Shown in pieces: positions 1 through 11,173 of a stretch of DNA of 64,000 bases. Positions within the stretch are counted from its first letter, which is position 1. Each line of letters begins with the position of its first letter. The notes beneath the pieces are model-generated. The model was not told the origin of the DNA and did no database searches. It saw only the letters and a list, made by a program, of their open reading frames with translations. The position numbers and the translations under genes are program-made. The DNA is from Aaosphaeria pasadenensis (lineage: Eukaryota > Ascomycota > Dothideomycetes > Pleosporales). The DNA lies in NCBI GenBank assembly GCA_022813625.1, contig JAKLMB010000004.1, positions 1,550,001 through 1,614,000 of the forward strand, written 5' to 3'.

Positions 1-664
1 TCGATGTTTGTATGTTTTCGGCTGGGTGCATCGTCTCCCGCTGTTGCTCGATCCACTCCAGCAAGATCCTGTGGTTCTCTACTTTCTGCTCAGCAAACCA
101 AAGCTTCAGCTTGTCATATCTCGTCTTCAACTTTGTGTGGCGCGCGAGCTCGTAATCCCGAAAGTCATCCCATCGCTCCAGAGGACGTTGTTGCTCAATT
201 CGTCCGGGTTGTGGCTCTTTACCATCAAGCTCACTTGCCCGGTCTTCATGCTTCCTATCATTACGTTTGCGCAGTCTTGCCTGGTATGCACGGAACTCGC
301 GCCATGACCTACGTTGAGCACTGAATGGCATGTCGCGTGCGGCTACGAACGACCGCCAGTAACCAAAAATTGCACAGTATTCTTCGGGCAGGTCCTGTGA
401 CGAGTAGATATTGAGGCCAAGTGGGCAGCACGGAGGATATCCATCAGCTTCCAGCTCTCCACGTGCTTGGAGGTCTCTTTGGGGAGAATCCTCAAGTTCT
501 TCCTCTTCGTCCAAGGGTGGAATTATATCTCTACAACACGGCAGTGTCAATGGATTCAAAGTGGGAGAGTGGACGAAGAAGGCTCGCCTTAATGCCGCCC
601 GAAGATCCTCTGCATGCTGTGAACTGCCTCCTTGTAATTGTTGTGCTCTGCGCATAATTTGCAT
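1..664 (-). CDS. Partial ORF of a charged hypothetical protein, truncated by the window edge
   Basis: Reading the minus strand from an ATG at 664-662, the frame stays open for 221 codons and runs off the left end of the window, so the C-terminus is missing. The product is not recognised. It has an acidic stretch (LDEEEELED) near residue 55, then a Tyr/Trp/Cys-containing segment, then a long Arg/Lys/Glu-rich, probably helical tail with motifs such as RRSWREFRAYQARLRKR and LWFAEQKVENHRILLEWIE. An open frame of this length with such structured composition is unlikely by chance. The start is uncertain. Just upstream another frame carries protein-like sequence (SERCKLCAEHNNYKEAV) that overlaps this frame and ends in a stop, which suggests an unrecognised exon or a frameshift in an older gene. 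No function is assigned. Confidence 0.55.
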   Translation of the reverse strand, partial: MQIMRRAQQLQGGSSQHAEDLRAALRRAFFVHSPTLNPLTLPCCRDIIPPLDEEEELEDSPQRDLQARGELEADGYPPCCPLGLNIYSSQDLPEEYCAIFGYWRSFVAARDMPFSAQRRSWREFRAYQARLRKRNDRKHEDRASELDGKEPQPGRIEQQRPLERWDDFRDYELARHTKLKTRYDKLKLWFAEQKVENHRILLEWIEQQRETMHPAENIQTS

Positions 665-1644
665 CGTTCTGAAGGTGAGAGATCCTCACAGCCTGGAATT
701 GTAACGATACTATTCAGCCAGGGAAGAGGCGATTGTCAGCGATGGAGAGCCAGTATGGGAGAGGAGAGAGCCTTGATACCACATATCGCCGCAGTAATCA
801 ATTTTTTGTTTGAAGTGCCAACTCATCCACGGATGCATCGGCAGGACTGTTCATCGTGAAGAATATGTATTTGCCCATGCGGTTGTTGGTAGTTGCGAGT
901 CGAGAGTCTACAGCAGTAGCTATATGTAGAGGTCATATAGTATGGACTGGTAACTGAACTATGCGCAGAAGTGAATGTTTATTGAATTTAGGCTACTATC
1001 ATATCTAATTTTTCTAAGAAACGCATGAATTAGGTAGCTATTATAGTGATTAATTTTCTACTTGGAATATGAATTGGGGTTAATTGAATTTCCATGTAGA
1101 AATGCTACTGTAAAAATATGCCAGTCACCTCGATGTACCTATGACGTGAATTGTAGCACGAAGAATTCTAGGCTCCGGGAGATCCTGTAAGGCTGAACGC
1201 TGATTTGAACATGAAAGAAGGCTTAGGAATATAAGATTACCTGTAAACTTGCCATGAAATCTCTACTGCTGCATAGGTAGTGCTTATAAGTATTTTGACT
1301 GTCACTTGATCTGATCTTATGACTACTGGGTACCTCGCAGAACATCACAGCCATCTCTCCGTATGCGAAGTTTCCGGATCGATGCTTGACAAAGCTGCGA
1401 CATCGCAATTCGTTTGAACGCACTAGTCAATTACTACTTACTACTGTGTGTATTTATGTACTCAAGTGCCCTTACTAGTAGTACTAATGACTGCAGTACT
1501 ACTTACTTCTAACTGTCCGAGACCCACCAGACCCTACTCTCGTAGGTCATTTAAAGCTTCACGATAGCCCCGACCCCACCACCCCTCCATCCACCATCCA
1601 CTCCCACCACTGACGCGACGCATTCCTCCCCAATTGACCACAAC
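665..1644. other. Intergenic, AT-rich
   Basis: No supportable gene. About 900-1550 is AT-rich with many stops in all frames. The last 100 bases are C-rich and form the leader and promoter side of the downstream phosphoribosyltransferase gene. Confidence 0.6.
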
Positions 1645-3306
1645 ATGGAGGACAAACTCGCCCAGAACCTGCCTGAGGGCATCTTCTCGCTTTTGGACAC
1701 GTACGGACACAGTCGCATCGCACTGTCCCCCTCCATAGCTAATGCTTTCCCAGCGACCTTTACAAACTTACTATGCAATGCTGCATCCTCAAGTTCTTCC
1801 CCGATGTCTCCGTCACATACAGCTTCACCAACCGCACGCCGGAGAAGAAGCTCAGCCGTGCCGCATTCAAGTGGCTGGGCGTCCAAGTAGCTAGTAGGTG
1901 GAGAATGCTACCCACTCCGTCATCGACAATGCTGAACAACAATAGAGCTCGAGAACGTTTACCTTACCGATGACGAATCACAATTCCTCAAGAAACAATG
2001 TCCCTACCTAAATGCGCAATACCTGACCTTCCTATCCACCTTCCGCCTGCAACCCTCGAAACAACTCAAACTCATCTTCAACCCCATAGACGACACCGGC
2101 AGCGATAGCGACGTCGGCGACTTCAGCATACTCACAGAGGGATTGTGGGTCAACACCATACTCTACGAGATACCACTCCTCGCCCTGATCAGCGAGGCAT
2201 ATTTCAAGTTCTGCGACACGGATTGGAGCTACGCAGGGCAGGTCGAGCAAGCATACGAGAAGGGCGTCGCATTATTGAAGGAAGGCTGCATCCTCTCCGA
2301 ATTCGGCAGCCGGCGACGAAGAGACTACCACACGCAAGACCTCGTGCTTCAAGGCCTGAGGCGCGCAGCAGACGAAGCGGCAAAGAACGGATGGAAGGGA
2401 AAGCTCACGGGCACCAGCAACGTGCACTTCGCGATGAAGCATGGCCTGCAGCCCATAGGGACCGTCGCGCACGAGTGGTTCATGGGCGTCGCGGCCATCA
2501 CGAACGACTACGAGAACGCGAACGAGCTTGCGCTGGAGTACTGGACGTCGACGTTTGGAGAGGGCGTTTTGGCCATTGCGCTCACTGACACTTTTGGAAC
2601 GCCTGCGTTTTTGAGGGCTTTCAGGAAACGGATCCCAGCGGTCACGACCGCGATACCAGGCGGTGCGACGACACTTGCGTCAACAGCAGCAACGACGAAT
2701 CCAGATGTCCAATCGCTCTCGACTACAGAGCCGCCGATCAGGGCGCCCCTCGACCAATCAAATGCACAAGACAACACGAGGAAGACATATGCTCAAACAT
2801 TCACGGGTGTGCGTCAGGACTCTGGCGATCCATTGGAGTTCATTAGATTGATGCGCGAGTTCTACGACCAGGAGGGAATCAAGGACAAGAAGACGATTGT
2901 GTTCTCCGACTCCTTGAACATCGAGCTGTGCTTGAAGTACAAGGCTGCTGCCGAGGCCCAAGGATTCCAGCCTACCTTTGGCGTAGGAACATTTTTGACA
3001 AGTAAGCAAGCATCTAGCCTAAGCATCAAGAAATCCCAATTCGCTAATACTGAATGTTTTTTCGTAGATGACTTCGTCCAGGAGTCAACAGGCAAGAAAT
3101 CTACGCCTTTGAATATCGTCATCAAGATCGCATCCGCATCAGGGCGCCACGCCGTCAAAATCAGCGACAACATTGGCAAGAACACAGGCGACAAATCCAC
3201 TGTAGCAGAAGTCAAGCAGCGGCTGGGATATACGGAGAAGTCGTGGGTTGGTGGTGACGAGAAGACACGATGGGGTACTGCAGATCAGCCTGGCGCCGCC
3301 TCGTAG
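1645..3306 (+). CDS. NPT1: Nicotinate phosphoribosyltransferase (NAPRTase), 4 exons, 496 aa
   Basis: Catalyses nicotinate + PRPP (+ ATP) to nicotinate mononucleotide, the first step of NAD salvage by the Preiss-Handler route. Exons by my model: 1645-1700, 1754-1893, 1946-3001, 3068-3306; the introns are 53, 52 and 66 nt and all phases close. Family landmarks occur in order: LLDTDLYKLTMQ (spans intron 1), VTYSFTNRTP, TILYEIPLLALISEAYFKF, SEFGSRRRRD, GTSNVHFA, IGTVAHEW (its His matches the phosphorylated His of yeast and bacterial enzymes), ALTDTFGT, GVRQDSGDP, IVFSDSLN and AVKISDN near the C-terminus. Intron 3 splits the TNDF motif exactly. Compared with yeast Npt1 there is a roughly 40-residue Thr/Ala/Ser-rich insertion (about residues 300-340) before GVRQDSGDP; it is in frame and probably a surface loop. 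The product is likely cytosolic or nuclear. Confidence 0.97.
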
Positions 3307-4334
3307 ACCAAGAGCTGGAATTGCTGTCGGCCGACTCGGGTTTAGGTTGGACCTACCATATGTGTGCGTGGATATGTGTATGTGGGAATGAGATGTTGGT
3401 AACTATTTGATCGTTTGGCATAGCGCGCCTGAGCTGAGAAGCAGCAAACTTATTAATCACATGTGGTGGTGGCAGACAGGCTGGTACTGCCCGCTACCTG
3501 ACGAGGCTGCGGCAGTGCTGAGGGTGATATTACGCCTTGTATACTGTGTACATGGCGGTAACTGTGTACCCACACGTTGCGTAGTTACATGGATATGCAA
3601 AACTCTCAACTACCTACCTAGATATAGAAGAAATTTTATAGCAAGTGCAGAGCAGAAGGAGGCGAAGGGGCGAAAAAGGATTGACTCTAGTCGAAATACA
3701 GCATAATCTGCGCCGGAAAGCGTTGCGAGATTGCGCGTAGGGCGTCGCGGCCATTTAAGGATCCTTCATGAAAGACTTGTTCTTACGGTGATGCTGACAG
3801 TGAACGAACAAACGAACGAACCATGGATGAAGATCAGATGATAGTTACCTACTGTGTAGGTACCTAGAGTGAATAGTAGGAGGCATATGTAACTCCCTCG
3901 TAACCTCCGAGTGGAGTTGAAGAGGCGGGCGTTGCGAAAAATAGCATGGCGAACAATGACTAACCCTTAAGGGAATGGTGTTGGGTCCACCTTGGTTTAG
4001 CGCCGTCTACCGCTCAGCGCTCAGCCGCTCACTTAGACTGCTTAGACTCTATCAAGACCTTTAACCCTTACACCACGGGAAATACACCTTCAAACAAGAA
4101 TCTCCATATCCCATACTTACTCTTTCATCTTCCTCCTTCTCACCCTCCCCGTCTCTCCATCCCCTCCCCCATCTCCCGCCTCGAGTGCGCATCTTGCATA
4201 CCTGCAATTGCCTCCCTATTTCCCGGCGACACCACCACTACACGGATTGTTGATCGCACGCGGCCGTTGTCTCAGGAGTAAACCGAACCCGACCCCGGAA
4301 ACTACATACCACACAACTTCAGTTTCAGCGCAAA
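3307..4334. other. Intergenic: NAPRTase 3' region and SSO promoter/leader
   Basis: No gene seen. A perfect TAGGTACCTA palindrome lies at 3857-3866, one of several copies in the window. About 4080-4330 is pyrimidine-rich (CT and CCTCC runs), consistent with the promoter and transcribed leader of the syntaxin gene. Confidence 0.6.
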
Positions 4335-5588
4335 ATGAGCGTAAGTGGTCTTATTGCTCCCTCGCTTGCTTTCTTGCTTTTCCTTTCTCACTTCCATGCA
4401 TGACCTTCCAGCGCAATCACCCTTCCAGAAATCCTCCCATGTCAAACCCCAACCCTTTTGCTGACGACGCGATGGCTGAACAGTACAACAACGGCGGCTA
4501 CAACCAGGTTGGAGGCTACGGCTCCAACCCATACGACCAGCGCGGCGATGATTCCTATGGCCAGGGCGGTGGCGACCGTTACAACAACTACTCACAGGGC
4601 CGCTACGATGACCGTATGTACTCTCCCTATCTTCAATTGCTCACAATGGCCATCATACTGAACGCGCGCAGCCAACGCGGTGGAGATGCAGCCCTACGGC
4701 GGCAACCAGGGCGGCGCAGACCCCAATGCCATCCTCAACGAATGCCGCGAGATCGATCGCGCCCTCGACCAGATCGATGGACAGCTTGCCAACCTCGAGC
4801 GCGTCTTCAAGCAGGTCTTGGCACGACCAGACATGCCCTCCGGCGAGATCACAAACTTGAGCTCCCAGGTCATGACGGGATACAGGGCGCTCGTCTCGCG
4901 CGTCAAGAACATCAAGTCCAAGCCCGAGTCGGGTAACCCGCGCAACGCACCACAGGTCGGAAAGGTCGACCGCAGGCTCAAGGCCACCATCAACAAGTAC
5001 CAGAACCTCGAGGCTGAATTCCGACAAAACTCCCAGGCTGCCGCCGAGCGCCAATACCGCATCGTCAGGCCCGATGCTACTGACGAGGAGGTCCGACAAG
5101 CTGTTGAGGACCCTGATGCACCAATCTTCCAGCAAGCTGTAGGTTTTACTTTTTGACTACACAAGTATCCTAGCTAATCATTGCCCAGCTTATGAGCTCC
5201 GACCGCCGTGGCCAAGCCCAATCCAGCCTCCGTAACGTCAAGGAGCGACACGAGGCCATCCAGAAGATCGAGAGGCAAATGGTTGAGTTGGCACAGCTTT
5301 TCCAGGATCTCGACCAGATCGTTATGCAGCAGGAGCCCCTTGTTGAGAACATTGAGCAGAAGGGCGAGGAGATCCACTCCAACGTCCAGCAGGCAAACAC
5401 TGAGATTGGTGGCGCCATTGAGAAGGCGAGGAGCCGTAACCGCAAGAAGTGGTGGTGCTTGCTCATCTGCAGTACGTTTCATCTATCCTTCCTCTTCGAA
5501 CCAGAAGCTTACCTTGATTGTAGTCCTCATCATCATTGTCATCGCCGTTGTCGTGGCAGTCGTCGTCACAATCAACAACAAGAAATAA
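4335..5588 (+). CDS. SSO1: Plasma-membrane syntaxin (t-SNARE), Sso1/2 type
   Basis: Qa-SNARE that pairs with Sec9- and Snc-type SNAREs to fuse secretory vesicles with the plasma membrane. Coding exons: 4335-4340 (Met-Ser only), 4412-4613, 4672-5138, 5189-5471, 5524-5588, giving 340 aa. If translation starts instead at the ATG at 4439 the product is 329 aa and the first intron lies in the leader. The N-terminus is Gly/Asn/Tyr-rich. A syntaxin Habc region follows (NAILNECREIDRALDQIDGQ onward), then the SNARE motif (ERHEAIQKIERQMVELAQLF). The central-layer Gln is probably the second Q of VMQQEP. A basic juxtamembrane stretch (RSRNRKKWW) precedes the C-terminal membrane anchor (CLLICILIIIVIAVVVAVVV), which is split by the last intron after CLLI. 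The GTAAGT donor directly after the second codon favours the upstream start, but a leader intron is equally possible. Confidence 0.95.
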
Positions 5589-7102
5589 ACGACAACACAC
5601 GCCCCTCGCTCGGCCGATCAAAAGTCACCCCCTCACATCTCGATCACACCCGTGTGACAATTCTTCTACTGCTTGGAATTTCTTCTTCTTTTTGGTCTAC
5701 CCTGGGTTATTTTGCTGTTGGTACAAACGACGACGACCAACCCTTCGCCATTCATCCATCCATCATCTTCAACCACACACACACAATCCCCGATCCACAC
5801 ACGATCCCCCCATCTCTCCGCATTCTCAATTTTCCATTGCTCGATATCCATCCCCATCCCATACATCCACCGATTGCATCGTATCTCATTTTAGTCATCT
5901 CAAACAACAAGGCGGGTCCCGGTACGATTTGTATAATAAACTCTTTCTGAAGTGGATATGGAAAAAAAAAAAAGAATTAAAACACACTTGATTCTCTCTA
6001 ATCTCTCTTTATTGACTTTCTGAAAGGAAAATTGTTCTCGTCTTAACGTTTTAACTATTATCTTTTTAATATATGAACCCGTAAGTTTTTAGGGTGACCT
6101 CTCTGTTTCTTCAATACACAATTTCATTCGGGGGTATTTAGGGCCTGTTTGGATCTCGGTTCCATTGCTTCTTCCATGAATCGTAAAGAGTCTACTTTAC
6201 TCAGTTTGTTCCTGGTTTTGTCTATGTGACTGTCGTGTTTGTGAACACCGTGTATGACATTTTAGACTCTGGAATTTCTTGCTGGGTTTGGGTTTGAAAT
6301 GAAAACACTGACTTTGACGATGCTGTACCTTCTAAGCTAGTGTGAGATGTCTTTCTGGTCGCACTGCGTTACATAGTATTGGATTGGAAATGTAGGGTAA
6401 GCTGACTTTGATGTGTTATCTTACATAGGAATGGTGGACCCTAAATCAAACACAACGTTCTTTGAGGTCTCAAGTGGAGGAATGGGGCTTTCTCCTCTGC
6501 TGGGCGTGTGCGTAGGTCTTAAGTTCCAGGTTCAAGACATGATATTTAAGATGAGACATAGACTTAGCACTGGAATGGAGCGAATGAATTAGGGAAATGA
6601 ATGAGGTGGAGAGGGGTGGATTGTGAGACATAAGTGCTAGCATTGAGGGTGTGGGTTGCGAACATGAGATTGGAGTAGGAAGGCGTTTTAATGAAGTGAT
6701 TGAGAAAGGAGACATAGACTAGCATGTTTCTGCGAATTTTTTCTTTTTTCTTTTTACCTTGATAGCCATTGGGAATGGGTGGGATAGTTTGTAGACAGAC
6801 GTGTAGGTACACTGAGTGTGGTTCATGGCAATGCCACCGGGGGATGTGAATGTACGTAGGACGGCAATGCACCATGTATCTCTCCGTGTCGAAGTGGAGG
6901 CTTTTCGTAAGTTCCTGGGGAAGAGATGGAGGAGGAAGGGAGGATGAGGACGGGAACTCGTACTTATTTGTCTTATTTGTATGGGGACAACTTTGCCTAC
7001 CAGTCTCCCAAGGGACGAAGAGGGAGGCAGTGTGTAAGTGCTCGCGCGTTCGGTGCAATTGTATGAAAATGAATACCTTGTAGCATAGCAGCATAGGTGA
7101 GG
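5589..7102. other. Intergenic, downstream of SSO
   Basis: No gene supported. CA/CT-rich sequence lies directly after the syntaxin stop, with an A-run at about 5959-5973 that may mark the 3' end region. The rest is mixed-composition DNA with only short, low-quality frames. Confidence 0.5.
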
Positions 7103-7877
7103 CTATTCAGGGACCGCGTGTAGGGGGAAAGCATGGACGGATAGATCAGGGCAGCCGAGAGAGATTTGTCCACCTACCTCCAGAGGTCTTTCGACAATCC
7201 TACCTATCCACCGATTGCGGGTTGTGCCTGTGATTCTGCTCAGGCAATGCTTAACTGTGTTGGTCATGGTCTTCGCGTCCTCAGTAAGCTGCATAGCAAG
7301 TTTGGGTCTGTCATCCTCCTTCAAAAACACTATTGCCATGAAATCCTATGATCCTTTCAGTCAGCGGGGCCTCGCGCAGGATGGTCTGTTTCATCCGCAA
7401 ATCTTGTAGCGCAGGCCTCTTCCGGAATCCCTTATGATTCAATGTACCTCCCGATTCGAGCGGAAGAATACACAATCGCAAGGGCCAGGGCCCAGTCTAG
7501 TACTCTGGTTCCTAGCAAAGAGTATTCAAACCAGTCCACCTTCCACAGCTGTCTGGCAAAATGGTACAGGAGATTCCTGTTTGCGTACCGTCGTGCTCTT
7601 TTTCTCTCAGGCATCTTCAGCTCATCCTTCGAGGGACCGTATATGAATTAAGTATTGCGGTTAGCTATCGTGAATTAAGAGCTGGCAGTAATCAAATATA
7701 CCTGCGTAACCGACCTCTGTATGTGCTCCGATATTGGATTGTCCGGATGGGCTCGTAGTCAGGCTCCGGTGAAGTTGTTCCAGTAGTTTCGAACGCTTTC
7801 AACGCATGGGTTATCCAGCCGTCCTCGTCCTCGTCTGCGTCGCTGTCCGGGTCATCGTATCCTCTCTGCCCGTTCAT
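7103..7877 (-). pseudogene. Exon-like fragments of an unrecognised gene (possible relic)
   Basis: Three consecutive minus-strand blocks look protein-like. First, 7877 to about 7702 starts with an ATG and encodes an acidic segment (DDPDSDADEDEDGW), ending at a plausible GTATAT donor. Second, 7640 to 7432 encodes RNLLYHFARQLWKVDWFEY followed by a hydrophobic DWALALAIVYSSA segment. Third, 7400 to 7103 encodes FLKEDDRPKLAMQLTEDAK and further polar sequence, with protein-like sequence also in an overlapping frame (LTERIIGFHGNSVF). The first and second blocks join in phase only through weak acceptors with no pyrimidine tract. I found no acceptor that carries the second into the third without a stop. 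This fits a decayed gene, or one whose introns I could not place. No family is recognised. Confidence 0.3.
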
Positions 7878-8767
7878 GGGACATGGAGAATGGGAGGGCC
7901 GGTTTGATATTGAAAAACCGTTTCAACTGAAGATTCTAGAGGGAAGGGAAGACTGGATTTCTGTGCCCAACATGAAATGAGTGACACGGAGAGGACGCAC
8001 TTATACATATGATCCAACCACCACCATTCCATACAGACAGCTATTCCCAAGGGGCCTCATCCTATTGCATCAGCAAGCCGTCGGCGGTGAATCACCTCCA
8101 GCCGCTCTTTGAAGGGGATCCCGAAACTGGGACCCCCAACTGGGTCGCGTCGACTTGACATTTTTCTCATCGCATACTGCGTGGCTGCTCACACGAGGAG
8201 GGGCACAGAATCGGGACCGCGAGTGTGAGACTGAGCGAGAGCATGAGCAGCCTGAGGCAGCCATATTCTAGCGTAAGCGACCATGATTGAGTTTTGAGGG
8301 GACCATGAGCAAGCGTGAGTTGAGGCGGCACAATCGCGAGCGTATTGAGCCGAGGTGGAGCGGCTAAGCAATCATGGTCGATTTGTCTGGAAGCATACAT
8401 ACGGAGGGGGTTTCCAGCCAACATTGAATACACATTGAATAGATGCAATCATCAAAGAAGGATAGATCTTTTGATGTGATTTGATTTGATTGTGTAGCTC
8501 TTTGCTTGAATGGACATGATCAGTCCACGCTCTTGAGACACATTCCTTCCTGCCTACAACACCTCCCATCTCCACAGCCAACCCCATTGTTTACTCGAAG
8601 TACATGCACCACCAGAATGTAAAGAATGATGACACAGTGCAACTCTAGCCGCCAACATAAAATCGACCTGCGTCTTAACCCCCGCCCATATTTGTTCAAT
8701 TTGAAGCGTCCACCGTCCGGTTCTTTCCCTCGGCTCTCGTATTCCACTTCTTCCCATAGCGTATGCT
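7878..8767. other. Intergenic, 3' side of the symporter gene
   Basis: No supportable gene. Small minus-strand frames around 8070-8450 have poor composition and no plausible splice partners. The last 250 bases are probably the 3' untranslated region of the symporter transcribed from the right. Confidence 0.5.
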
Positions 8768-11173
8768 CTAGAAGAACTTGCCGCTCTTGTAAAAGTAATC
8801 GCTCTGCTCAATGACCCGTTCGGTTTCCTGCTCGTCTACTGATTCGGTGCGGGGTTGAGGGATTGGCCGGTCCAAAGCACTGAAGCGGTGGCCTTTGACC
8901 CTGGACATGACGTAGAGGAACCCGATGCGAACACCTGCAGCTCCGAAGGCCCAAAGAACACCGCCGACTGGGGCTGCTACGAAAGCACCTGTGGGATCGT
9001 TTAGCCCAGGTCAAGCGATAGTTTCGTTGCAATTCACTCACCGAAAGCACTCCAATCTCCGGCGTAAAGACCGTTCTCCAAAATGAGGAGCTTGCTCGCG
9101 AGATCCACATTACCGTCGTAGTAGACGAGGCCAAACAGGAAGACGGTAAAGATGCCTCCGAGGCCACCAATCACGAAATCGAAACCACGGTACCAGTAGA
9201 ATCGCTCGGACAATCCAAAGACGAGACATGGCACAACGGCGGCGCTAACAAGATCGCTGATGAGGAAAATCTGTAGAATATCGGGACTCTGTGTAATATG
9301 ATCAGTCAAGTCACGAAAGTGCAAAAAAGCCAACTCAAGCTTACCTTGAGAGCAACCACAACCGTCGGAACGATCAGAGCAACCACGAGGCCTCTAATGA
9401 CCCAGATGTTGAGCTTGTTGCGGAAAATGTCGTTGCTTGCTGTGCTGATGATGGCACTCTGGAAGCTATCGAATGCAGCTGTAGAGAGAGCAATGACCAT
9501 GACGAGCACTACACCGACAACCCAGGCAGGAAGCTCGTTAAGCAAGAAGAAGAATGCGAGGTAGCCGTTTTCAGCATCGTTCAACTTCCAAGCACCAGAC
9601 CAGGCTGCCAACAGGCCCCCTACACCGACGAGAACGAGGATACAGCAGACAACCTGCAGTTTGTTAGTACGTTGCCATAACCTATACGCCTTACCACACT
9701 CACAAAGCTCGCAATGGAGACACCGATTCGAAGGTCCTTATCGGTCTTGGCAGCGAAAGTTCGCAGCCAAAATCCCGAAAGAAAGAAATCGTTCGTCAAG
9801 ATTGCCACAGGAAGGATGTAGATGAGTTGCCATCCTAAAAGACTGGCATTCAGGTATCCAGACTCCTCGATCAACCTGTGCTCGACCTTGGTCTCAACGC
9901 CGACTGCGATGACAGCCATGATGATTAGCCCCAAAACCATGCCACCTTGAATGTTGTCGGTGATGAAGGAGACTTTGAATCCAGCAAGGCCGGTGTAAAT
10001 TGTTGTAACAGCGCATTGGACAATGACTACTGGCAGCCCATCCAAGCCTGTCAAGACGTTTACAATTTGCTGCACCGCCGAGAGCTCAGCAACCATGTAG
10101 AGGAACATGGTAATGAGACTAGTTCCTGTGAGCTTTTGATTGGCTGAACATTCTGATTATCTTACGTGCAAATGCTCAAAAACAGGCCGCCGATGACTCC
10201 GTATCGTTGTCTGCACCATTCGGTGAGCACAAAGCCCTCGGGACATTTACGTCGAATGATAGGACCAAGTACACCGAAGATCAGAAGCGGCAGAGCTGAA
10301 GATAGCGCGTATACGACAAGACCCTGCACACCTGCAATCGTGGCAATCTGAGGATATGTAGTAAGAATACCAGATCCAAGACCTAATGGTAAGGACGACC
10401 TAGGTCAGCTTGAAATTTCAGAGGGGAGGGGGAATAGGAGAGAAAATTAGAGCGACAGCACGTTCCTCACGCAAGTATTATCTTGATCGAGTTCATACGG
10501 TACTTCTCAGCTTCGTCCATGACTCTTCAAGATAGCTCTTTGCGTGTAGCAAATAGCACTCAAAAGAATCAAGTCCTCAGCGCCCGTAGTGTAGTCGCAC
10601 AGATTGCCTTCCAAACGTTCGCGGGACACCGGGAAACGATGAAGAGCTAGCGTCTGAAAGGCAATGCTGCGAGAGATCTCAAATACGAACCTGTGATGGA
10701 ATTCAAGACTCGAACCCATGAATGGGAGCCTTCCGCTTTGCTTGGAGCAATCTCGTGTAGATCGAGCGGTACGTGATAATGCCGATGCTGCCGCTGCACT
10801 TCTCAAGGTCGTTGGACTGCGCGGATGCACTCACCCGCAGCTATGAAATTCAGTGCAAGCGGTATTGCTACATAGACGTCAGCTCATGCATTCTAGTTAA
10901 ACGAAACAAGTCAAATTTGGAGCATATAGCAAATTAAATCCGCAACGAGGACCGCGATGCTTGGTTGTCTGACCCTTTTGTGTTCTGTTACTCGACAGCC
11001 ATTCTGTCTTCGACTGGTGTCGCAATCTCCAGGCGATGTAGCAGCCGATGACCCTGTACGCAGATTTAGTAAGGTAATTCTGGATATACATAAGACCCAC
11101 GGTGAACGCACAAGAAGACTGCGTATGTACAATAGATGATAGCATTGGATGCCGACGTGGAAGGAGCCCCCAT
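8768..11173 (-). CDS. Sodium:solute symporter (SSS) family transporter, 8 exons, 530 aa
   Basis: Integral membrane transporter of the SSS superfamily, the group that includes fungal Dur3-type urea permeases; the substrate cannot be read from sequence. Exons (minus strand): 11173-11112, 11053-10974, 10867-10835, 10382-10166, 10118-9695, 9653-9345, 9288-9042, 8988-8768; all phases close. Recognisable order: first membrane helix (NAIIYCTYAVFLVIGCYIAW), KTEWLSSNRTQK, AIPLALNFIAAGLGSGIL (split by two introns), CPEGFVLTEW, MFLYMVAELSAVQQI, TGLDGLPVVIVQC, FKVSFITDNIQGGM, AILTNDFFLSGFW, VIALSTAAFDSFQSAI, LQIFLISDLVSAAVVP, SAFGAFVAAPVGGVLW, and a cytosolic tail ending YKSGKFF. I count about 12-13 hydrophobic segments. 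Oddities: the donor of intron 2 is GTCAGA, intron 3 is 452 nt, and intron 5 is only 41 nt with a perfect TACTAAC branch. A shorter 494-aa form from an ATG at 10520 also stays in frame. Confidence 0.9.

Noticed and set aside
10699..10722. tRNA B-box-like sequence (GGGTTCGAGTC on the minus strand) inside the long symporter intron
   Set aside because: No T-stem pairing, no acceptor stem and no convincing A box at the right distance. It could be a remnant of a tRNA-derived element but cannot be supported.
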